A DNA stretch of 35,078 bases from a bacterium (GTDB lineage: Bacteria > Patescibacteriota > Minisyncoccia > Moranbacterales > UBA9337), in the NCBI GenBank assembly GCA_021159185.1, contig JAGGSH010000037.1, positions 1 to 35,078 of the forward strand. The letters are read 5' to 3'. Below, piece by piece: positions 29,436 through 35,078 of this stretch. A program made the position numbers and the translations under genes. How positions within the stretch are numbered: position 1 is the first letter of the stretch; each line of letters opens with the position of its first letter. The notes under the pieces were generated by a model. The model did no database searches and was not told the origin of the DNA. It saw only the letters and a program-made list of their open reading frames with translations.

Positions 29436-30551
29436 ATGATTATTCTTGGCATTGAAACATCCTGCGATGAAACAGCCATTTCTCTAATTGAAGCTGAAAG
29501 AGACAAATTAAAAACGCTTTCTAATATTATTTCATCTCAAGTAAAGCTTCACGCCAGATGGGGCGGCGTTGTCCCTAACTTGGCCGCGCGTGAACATTTG
29601 AAAAATATTATTCCGGTTTTGAAAACCGCCTTCAAAAAAGCCGGAGTAAAACCGTCAAATATAGATTTAATCGCCACCACCCAAGGGCCGGGACTTATTC
29701 CCGCTCTTTTAATCGGAGCCAACGCGGCTAAAACTCTTTCCTATGTTTGGAAAAAACCGCTTATCGGAATCCATCATATTGAGGGACACATCTACGCGAA
29801 TTTTATTCGCGTAGATCCAAAATTCAAAATTCAAAATTCAAAATTCCCTATCTTATGTTTGGTCGTTTCCGGCGGACACACGCAATTGGTTTTAATGAAA
29901 AAGCATTTGGATTATAAAATAATCGGGCAAACTCTGGATGACGCAGTCGGAGAAGCTTTTGATAAAACAGCGCGAATCCTAGGTTTAGGATATCCCGGAG
30001 GACCAGCCATAGCGGCTTATGCCGCGAAATGGAAATCAAAGAATTCAAAAAATAAAACTATACATAATACTTTATACAAAATACATGATACTAAACTGCC
30101 AAGGCCGATGATAAATAGTAAAGACTTTAATTTCTCCTTCTCCGGACTCAAAACCGCAGTTTTATACAAAGTGAAAAAATTAAAAAAGTTACCAGTTACT
30201 GATTACGAGTTGCTAGTTACCGGCATAGCCGCTGAATTTCAGCAAGCCGCCATTGATGTTTTGATTTCTAAAACCATTAAAGCCGCTGAAAAATACAATC
30301 CCAAAACAATTATGCTGGCAGGCGGAGTCAGCGCCAACCAAGAATTAAGAAAGCAGCTCAGCGAATTCATAGAAAAAAATCTTCCCTCCGCGCGCTACAT
30401 ACTGCCGGCCATAAGCTACTCCACGGACAACGCCGCCATGGTTGCCGCCGCCGGATACTTCCGCTGGAGAGAAATGCCCGCGGCGCGGAGAAAAAAAGCT
30501 TTGCGAAATTGGCAAACTCTCCAAGCTGACGCTAATTTAGAACTGGCATAA
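29436..30551 (+). CDS. tsaD: tRNA N6-adenosine threonylcarbamoyltransferase TsaD
   Basis: 371 residues, about 30 longer than usual. ETSCDETA at the N-terminus, metal ligands H114 and H118 in HHIEGH, SGGHTQL, and the C-terminal AGGVSANQELR with STDNAAM. TsaD adds the threonylcarbamoyl group of t6A to A37 of ANN-reading tRNAs with TsaB, TsaE and TsaC. The extra residues are three insertions: VDPKFKIQNSKF (about 126-137), SKNSKNKTIHNTLYKIHDTK (about 203-222), and KLPVTDYELLVTG near 250-262. All are coded by repetitive DNA (AAATTCAAAATTC, CATAATAC..CATGATAC, AGTTAC..AGTTAC). No catalytic motif is touched. Confidence 0.95.
   Translation: MIILGIETSCDETAISLIEAERDKLKTLSNIISSQVKLHARWGGVVPNLAAREHLKNIIPVLKTAFKKAGVKPSNIDLIATTQGPGLIPALLIGANAAKTLSYVWKKPLIGIHHIEGHIYANFIRVDPKFKIQNSKFPILCLVVSGGHTQLVLMKKHLDYKIIGQTLDDAVGEAFDKTARILGLGYPGGPAIAAYAAKWKSKNSKNKTIHNTLYKIHDTKLPRPMINSKDFNFSFSGLKTAVLYKVKKLKKLPVTDYELLVTGIAAEFQQAAIDVLISKTIKAAEKYNPKTIMLAGGVSANQELRKQLSEFIEKNLPSARYILPAISYSTDNAAMVAAAGYFRWREMPAARRKKALRNWQTLQADANLELA
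29817..29850 (+). repeat. AAAATTC tandem insertion inside tsaD
   Basis: Four AAAATTC units in a row, in frame, coding KFKIQNSKF at a loop where other TsaD proteins are shorter. It is the same word as in the 25831-25955 palindrome. Confidence 0.65.
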
Positions 30552-30597
30552 TTTGAAAAACCCTCCCGCAATTGGTAAGATATCGTTAGTGCGCTAT

Positions 30598-30672
30598 ATT
30601 ATTCCCGACTTTCTTTATATTCTGGATTCCCTGCCTCGTCGGCAGGCAGGCCGCCTACGCGGGAATGACATA
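30598..30672. repeat. ATTCCCG..CGGGAATGAC palindromic repeat
   Basis: Between tsaD and valS. ATTCCCGAC on the left and GCGGGAATGACA on the right enclose CCTGCCTCGTCGGCAGGCAGG. It belongs to the same families as 11570-11589, 29385-29404 and 34790-34832. The gap (30552-30749) holds no convincing gene. Confidence 0.65.
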
Positions 30673-30749
30673 AGGAGCGGATGGGAATGGCATAAGGGGA
30701 GAATGGGAATGGCAAAAGAATGTTTTGTAATTCAATATGTTTCTAAGTT

Positions 30750-33443
30750 ATGAAAGATTTGCCTAAAATCTACAATCCTCAAGAAATAGAAGATAAAATC
30801 TACAAGAAATGGGAAAAGTCGGGATATTTTAATCCTGATAATTTAGAATTGCCCGAAGACGCGAAAACTTACACTATCGTTTTGCCGCCGCCCAATATTA
30901 CCGACAAACTGCATCTTGGACATGTTTCCATGCTGGCTATTGAAGATTTATTGATTCGCTATCATAGAATGAAAGGATTTAGAACGCTTTGGATTCCCGG
31001 CACCGACCACGCCGCCATCGCTACCCAAAATGTGGTTGAAAAAAAATTATTAAGAGAAAAAGGATTGACTCGCCACGACTTGGGACGGGAAAAATTTTTG
31101 GAGGAAGTTCAAAAATTCTTAGAAAAAACACAGAAAACTATTTTGCGCCAGATTAAAAAAACCGGCGCCTCTTTAGATTGGTCTAGAGAAGCCTTTACGC
31201 TTGACCAACAAAGAGAAAAAGCCGTCCGTAAAATGTTCGTGGATATGTACGAAGCCGGAATAATTTATCGCGGCGAGAGAATTGTCAATTGGTGTCCCCG
31301 ATGCCATTCCACACTAGCTGACGACGAAATTGAATACAAAAAACAAAAAGCTGAATTTTACACTTTTAAATATTCCGGCGATTTTCCTTTCGCCATTTCC
31401 ACCACCCGCCCGGAAACCAAACTGGGCGACACCGCCGTAGCGGTAAATCCCAAAGACAAAAGATATAAAAAATATATCGGCCGGACTTTTGAAGTTGATT
31501 TTTGCGGAGTGAAGCTAAAATTAAAAATTATCGCCGACAAAAATGTTGATATGGATCTAGGAACCGGGGCGCTGGGAATTACTCCCGCCCATTCTATGGT
31601 TGATTGGCAAATGGCGGAAAAAAATAATTTGGATATCGTAAAAGTTATCGGCGAAGACGGAAAAATCCGCGCAGGCTTTAAAAATTATTCCGGAAAAACA
31701 GCTGCTAAAGCCCGCGGTATGGTGATTAAAGAATTGAAAAAACAAGACTTGCTGGAAAAAGAGGAAGAAATAGAAAATAATTTATCGCTCTGCTATCGTT
31801 GCAACACTCCCATTGAACCTCTGCCTTCCAAACAATGGTTTGTGTCGGTTGATAAAAAAATGAAAAGGCTTGGCAATAAATCCTTGAAAGAAAAAGCTAT
31901 TGAAGCGATTGAAAAAGAACGAATTAAATTTGTCCCCGAAAGGTTTAAAAAAAGATACTTAGATTGGATGGAAAATTTGCGCGATTGGTGCGTCAGCCGC
32001 CAGATTTGGTTCGGGCATAGAATCCCGGCATATTATAAATTAAAAACAAAAAGCGGAAAATTAAAAGCGGTAGAAAAGATTTATGTCGGCCTGGAGAAAC
32101 CAGCGGGCGAAGGTTGGATTCAGGATCCTGACACGTTAGACACCTGGTTTTCTTCCGGAATGTGGACTTTTTCAACTTTAGGCTGGCCCCAAAATTTTAA
32201 GGATAATAAAAAATCGGGAGATTTAAAAAAGTTTCATCCTACTCAAGTTTTGGAAACCGGCTATGAAATTCTAACGCTTTGGGTTTCCAGAATGGTTATG
32301 ATGTCGCTATTCGCTCTGAATGAAATTCCTTTTGAAAAAGTTTATTTGCACGGAATGGTTTTAGATGAACATGGGAAAAAAATGTCCAAATCAAAAGGCA
32401 ATGGAATTGATCCCTTAGATATGATAAAAAAATTCGGCGCTGATTCAGTCCGCCTAGCCATGCTTATTGGCAATACTCCGGGAAACGACATGAAAATATC
32501 GGAAGAAAAAATTGAAAGTTTCAGAAACTTTACCAATAAGCTTTGGAATATTAACAGATATATTGATCAGCATTATTTTAAGCATGCTTTCCCTGACAAA
32601 AAAGATATTTCAAGAAAAATTACAGAAAATACCAAGGCTGATAAATGGATTATAAATAAATTTATTGAGTTAATAAAAAGCACAGAAAAGGATATTAAAG
32701 AACATAGGTTTTCGCAAGCAGGCGAAAGACTCAAGGATTTTACATGGAATGATTTTGCTGACTGGTATTTAGAAATTAGTAAATTTGAAACGACTACAAA
32801 TAAAGGCATGTTTTTAAGAATGATATTAAATGACTTAATGCGAATGTGGCACCCGTTTATACCATTTGTAACTGAAAGTATTTGGGAGGGTCGGCAAGGG
32901 AATAAGCAGGAATTATTAATGATTGAAAAGTGGCCGACAATAAACACATACGAAAATATTATTGATGGTAAAGAGAATTTTGATTTGATAAAAGAAATTA
33001 TCATTGCCATCCGCAATATTCGAACTAAAAACAAAATCCCAGCCGGGAAAAAAATAAAAGTAATCGTACAGACCGACAAAGAAACTGCGACTTCGATCAA
33101 AGAAAACGAAATTCTCATAAAAAATTTGCGAACACATGTTGAAAAATTGGAGATTGCGGAATCAGGAAAAAAGCCGAAAAATTCCGCCCATCAATTTGTC
33201 GCCGGCATAAATATTTATGTTCCTTTGACCGGCCTTATTGACATTGAAAAAGAAAAAGCTAAAAACAAAAAAGAGCTGGAAAATTTGAAAAAATACGCTA
33301 ATGGATTAGAAAGAAAATTAAAAAATAAAAGCTTTTTAGAAAAAGCTCCTAAAGAAATAGTCCTTCAGGAGAAGGAGAATTTAAAAAAGGCTAAAGTGAA
33401 AATCCGGGAGATAGAAAAATATTTAGAAAGTTTAAAAAAATGA
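30750..33443 (+). CDS. valS: Valyl-tRNA synthetase
   Basis: 897 residues. PPPNITDKLHLGHV contains the HIGH-type motif HLGH (55-58), KMSKS is at 544-548, the editing domain lies at about 190-350, and the anticodon-binding part follows residue 620. The last 70 residues are a Lys/Glu coiled coil, the ValS tRNA-binding arm. It charges tRNA-Val, editing threonine. LNCYRCNT/CPRCH cysteine pairs (near 187 and 350) suggest zinc sites. The final ATGA overlaps the start of the next gene, so the two are translationally coupled. Confidence 0.96.
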   Translation: MKDLPKIYNPQEIEDKIYKKWEKSGYFNPDNLELPEDAKTYTIVLPPPNITDKLHLGHVSMLAIEDLLIRYHRMKGFRTLWIPGTDHAAIATQNVVEKKLLREKGLTRHDLGREKFLEEVQKFLEKTQKTILRQIKKTGASLDWSREAFTLDQQREKAVRKMFVDMYEAGIIYRGERIVNWCPRCHSTLADDEIEYKKQKAEFYTFKYSGDFPFAISTTRPETKLGDTAVAVNPKDKRYKKYIGRTFEVDFCGVKLKLKIIADKNVDMDLGTGALGITPAHSMVDWQMAEKNNLDIVKVIGEDGKIRAGFKNYSGKTAAKARGMVIKELKKQDLLEKEEEIENNLSLCYRCNTPIEPLPSKQWFVSVDKKMKRLGNKSLKEKAIEAIEKERIKFVPERFKKRYLDWMENLRDWCVSRQIWFGHRIPAYYKLKTKSGKLKAVEKIYVGLEKPAGEGWIQDPDTLDTWFSSGMWTFSTLGWPQNFKDNKKSGDLKKFHPTQVLETGYEILTLWVSRMVMMSLFALNEIPFEKVYLHGMVLDEHGKKMSKSKGNGIDPLDMIKKFGADSVRLAMLIGNTPGNDMKISEEKIESFRNFTNKLWNINRYIDQHYFKHAFPDKKDISRKITENTKADKWIINKFIELIKSTEKDIKEHRFSQAGERLKDFTWNDFADWYLEISKFETTTNKGMFLRMILNDLMRMWHPFIPFVTESIWEGRQGNKQELLMIEKWPTINTYENIIDGKENFDLIKEIIIAIRNIRTKNKIPAGKKIKVIVQTDKETATSIKENEILIKNLRTHVEKLEIAESGKKPKNSAHQFVAGINIYVPLTGLIDIEKEKAKNKKELENLKKYANGLERKLKNKSFLEKAPKEIVLQEKENLKKAKVKIREIEKYLESLKK

Positions 33444-34030
33444 GATGGGTTGAATCAATTTTGTGGGGAATAATCGCGGCGGCTGGCGCTTTATTTTTAG
33501 GAATTTTAATTTCAACACTGGCTCCTATTTTACTCGGTCCCGGAAAAGAGCTATCTATGGATTTCTCGTCGCCTCTAAATTTTATTTTGATTGCTTCCGT
33601 TTTAATGGAAGAGATTTTTAAATATCTGGTAATTGCTAACAGAATAGAAAAATTTTCTTATGAGCGATCACTGATAGCTAATTCTTTGCTAGTGGGATTG
33701 GGTTTCTCTTTGGTGGAATTAGCGCTAATTTACGGAAAGTTTCCCGCCAATCCAAATCCATCTTTTGAACTAAAAAATATAGCTGGACTGGTTTTAATTC
33801 ACATCTTAACAGCTGGAATAATCGGTTATTTTGTCGCTGTCCGCAAAACTGGAAAACATATAACTTTTATTAAAGCAATTATCATGGCATTCGCTATTCA
33901 CCTTTTTTATAATGCTTTGATTATATGGCAAAATGAGTTCACTGATTTTTTAATTTTTTCTTTTCTGGGCGCAATAACAGCTGTTATTGCGCTAAACACT
34001 ATGAATATTAACAAAAAACTTGCGAATTAA
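33440..34030 (+). CDS. PrsW-like intramembrane protease
   Basis: 196 residues and about six membrane helices. The active-site motifs of the glutamic-type PrsW/CPBP group are present: EEIFK (57-61), GLGFSLVE with E93, H121 in LIHILTAG, and HLFYN (154-158). PrsW cleaves anti-sigma factors in Bacillus; the target here is unknown. The ATG lies in the stop of valS (4-bp overlap). Confidence 0.85.
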   Translation: MRWVESILWGIIAAAGALFLGILISTLAPILLGPGKELSMDFSSPLNFILIASVLMEEIFKYLVIANRIEKFSYERSLIANSLLVGLGFSLVELALIYGKFPANPNPSFELKNIAGLVLIHILTAGIIGYFVAVRKTGKHITFIKAIIMAFAIHLFYNALIIWQNEFTDFLIFSFLGAITAVIALNTMNINKKLAN

Positions 34031-34048
34031 AAAAACTTACTTTATAAT
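34020..34048 (+). promoter_or_regulatory. Promoter of hsp20
   Basis: TTGCGA (34020-34025), a 17-bp spacer and TATAAT (34043-34048). A ten-codon frame (ATG 34058 to TAA 34090) lies in the leader. No CIRCE or other heat-shock operator is visible. Confidence 0.65.
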
Positions 34049-34102
34049 AAAGACGGTATGAAATTTATTTTAACAAATTTAATCATTTAATAATTTAATT
34101 AT

Positions 34103-34609
34103 ATGGCAAAAGAAAAAAGATCATTTTTTGAAAGATTAACCGGAGCAAAAAAAATTGAAGGCGATGAAAGAAATAATAAAACAATGAATATTGAAATGGA
34201 AGATGAGGAAACGGAAATAGCAATGCCCGCCGAAAATGCGTTAGGCGCTTCCACGGAAGAAAATCTTGCGGAAAGCAACGAGGGCCAGCTTACTATTGAT
34301 GTTTATCAGACCGAAAGTGATGTTGTAATTAAATCCACTATTGCCGGAGTAAAGCCGGAAGATTTAGATGTTTCCATTAATAACGATATGGTAACCATTA
34401 AAGGCGAGCGAACCAGCGAAGAAGAAGTAAGCGAGGAAAATTACTATTATCAAGAATGCTACTGGGGCGGCTTTTCCCGCTCGGTCGTTTTGCCGGTGGA
34501 TGTCGTTTCCGAGAAAGCGGAAGCCTCTTTGAAAAACGGCATCCTTACTATCCGACTTCCTAAAGCGTCTTCCAACAAGGCTAAAAAAATTCAAGTGCGG
34601 GGGTTCTAA
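34103..34609 (+). CDS. hsp20: Hsp20-family small heat-shock protein
   Basis: 168 residues. A variable acidic N-terminus (1-60) is followed by the alpha-crystallin domain (about 62-155): LTIDVYQTESDVVIKSTIAG, GVKPEDLDVSINNDMVTIKG, and the conserved end NGILTIRLPK. The C-terminal KKIQVRGF carries the short tail used for oligomer contacts. It acts as an ATP-independent holdase for unfolding proteins and would work upstream of ClpC-type machines. Confidence 0.93.
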   Translation: MAKEKRSFFERLTGAKKIEGDERNNKTMNIEMEDEETEIAMPAENALGASTEENLAESNEGQLTIDVYQTESDVVIKSTIAGVKPEDLDVSINNDMVTIKGERTSEEEVSEENYYYQECYWGGFSRSVVLPVDVVSEKAEASLKNGILTIRLPKASSNKAKKIQVRGF

Positions 34610-34639
34610 ATTACAATCTAAACTGTAAGAAATTATTAT

Positions 34640-34832
34640 TTGCAGTTTTGCTTTATGCCATTCCGTCCCGCTTAGCGGAAGGAGAGAAACGGAGAAAATA
34701 TCCGGAATCCGGACACATTGTCATTCCGGAATTTTTTGTAGCGGCAGTGGAGAAAAATATCCGGAATCTACGCTTAAAATGAGAGAAAGATTCCCGATCC
34801 CTGCCTGGCGGCAGACAGAAAGTCGGAAATGA
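34640..34832. repeat. Cluster of CCGGAAT / ATTCCCG palindromic repeats
   Basis: Holds one full copy (34720-34772) and one partial copy (34640-34712) of the element at 3512-3574, and a third palindrome, GATTCCCGATCCCTGCC..GGCAGACAG..GGAAATGACA. No gene is seen in 34610-34930. Confidence 0.65.
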
Positions 34833-34895
34833 CATAAAGAAAGCTTTACGAACCAATCTGGATTCCGGTCTTGATTTAAGATTGGAATTTTTTTC

Positions 34896-34924
34896 TTGTA
34901 AAAAATCACTGCTTAAAGTATTCT
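34896..34924 (+). promoter_or_regulatory. Leaderless promoter of the last gene
   Basis: TTGTAA (34896-34901), a 17-bp spacer, TATTCT (34919-34924), then 6 nt and the ATG at 34931. Confidence 0.6.
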
Positions 34925-34930
34925 TAAGCT

Positions 34931-35078
34931 ATGAAACTAAAATTCTCTATTGTTTTTGTTTCTGTTTTAATTTTACCGCATTTGTTTAGTGCTGGTTATT
35001 CTTTCGCGCAAGATAAAATTGAGGGAGAGTTTTTTGATAATTCCTTAAAAATTAAGAAAATTAATTTAACAGTAAAAG
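34931..35078 (+). CDS. Start of an exported protein (cut by the window end)
   Basis: 49 codons are visible. MKLKFSIVFVSVLILPHLFS is a classic signal peptide core; cleavage is likely after SFA or AQ (residues about 25-27), giving a mature protein that begins near QDKIEGEFFDNSLK. No family can be told from this part. The start is supported by the promoter 6 nt upstream. Confidence 0.7.
   Translation, partial: MKLKFSIVFVSVLILPHLFSAGYSFAQDKIEGEFFDNSLKIKKINLTVK

Noticed and set aside
29180-29455. Plus-strand frame of 91 residues across tRNA-Glu
   Set aside because: It reads through the tRNA and its partial copy; it is a shadow of RNA sequence.
30553-30753. Plus-strand frame of 66 residues between tsaD and valS
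   Set aside because: It is made of the CCTGCC/GGCAGG and ATTCCCG palindromes.
18655-33443. Alternative genetic code (TGA as Gly, known in some Patescibacteria)
   Set aside because: TGA ends the 18125 gene and valS exactly where the proteins should end, and no conserved gene needs TGA read as an amino acid.
34058-34090. Ten-codon leader peptide before hsp20
   Set aside because: No ribosome site and no regulatory codon run; could be chance.

Overview
The window looks like a small, AT-rich bacterial genome of the Candidate Phyla Radiation (Patescibacteria, probably the Parcubacteria side). This placement is an inference. It rests on short gene spacing, TGA used as an ordinary stop (for example after 18655 and at the end of valS), many short palindromic repeats, a stand-alone PaaX/Cas2-like regulator, several membrane proteins of unknown role, and several promoters placed so close to the ATG that the mRNA would be leaderless. 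No rRNA, CRISPR array, integrase or transposase gene was seen.

Layout. 1-5.5 kb: a ClpC-type unfoldase, a ComF-type phosphoribosyltransferase and TypA/BipA. 5.8-10.3 kb (minus strand): two multi-membrane glycosyltransferases of the GT39/PMT kind, a small AbrB-fold DNA-binding protein between them, and a membrane protein whose tail looks borrowed from a glycosyltransferase. 10.3-11.4 kb: an O6-methylguanine methyltransferase domain and an unknown protein. 11.7-16.45 kb: a defence island. 16.36-18.74 kb: a candidate small RNA, two tRNA-Ser genes, a broken GIY-YIG gene, a DUF389 membrane protein, a decayed tRNA, a PH-like membrane protein and tRNA-Arg. 18.7-24.3 kb: a class IV aminotransferase, RecG, a repeat-rich stretch, a small unknown gene, a Mpg-type glycosylase and a PaaX/Cas2-like regulator. 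24.4-29.2 kb: a GT4 glycosyltransferase, an alpha/beta hydrolase, a four-cistron minus-strand stretch with a calcineurin-like phosphoesterase, and DedA. 29.2-35.1 kb: tRNA-Glu, TsaD, ValS, a PrsW-like membrane protease, Hsp20 and the start of an exported protein.

The most interesting part is 11.7-16.4 kb. Reading leftwards from 13762 are two class III cyclase-domain genes in tandem and a small membrane protein resembling PycTM; this is a Pycsar-like anti-phage operon, but with two different cyclases instead of one. Divergent from it, 93 bp away, is a 509-residue protein that joins a complete LexA repressor (winged helix, Ala-Gly cleavage site, Ser/Lys dyad) to a beta-class adenine-N6 DNA methyltransferase. 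Its 3' end overlaps a convergent gene for a probable restriction endonuclease, which is preceded by an XRE controller gene. A 17-bp palindrome covers the -10 box of the lexA-methyltransferase promoter. Together this suggests a restriction-modification system wired to a DNA-damage-type switch, side by side with a cyclic-nucleotide abortive-infection system, inside one cassette with imperfect GC-rich inverted ends.

A second theme is palindromic mini-elements. AT-rich (AAATTCAAA / GAAAATTGA type) and GC-rich (CCGCCTTGGGCGG, CAGCCTGAGGCTG, CCTGCC..GGCAGG types) short palindromes lie between genes. They also appear to have entered coding sequences in frame (recG, tsaD, the GT4 gene) and tRNA copies, much like the Rickettsia palindromic elements.
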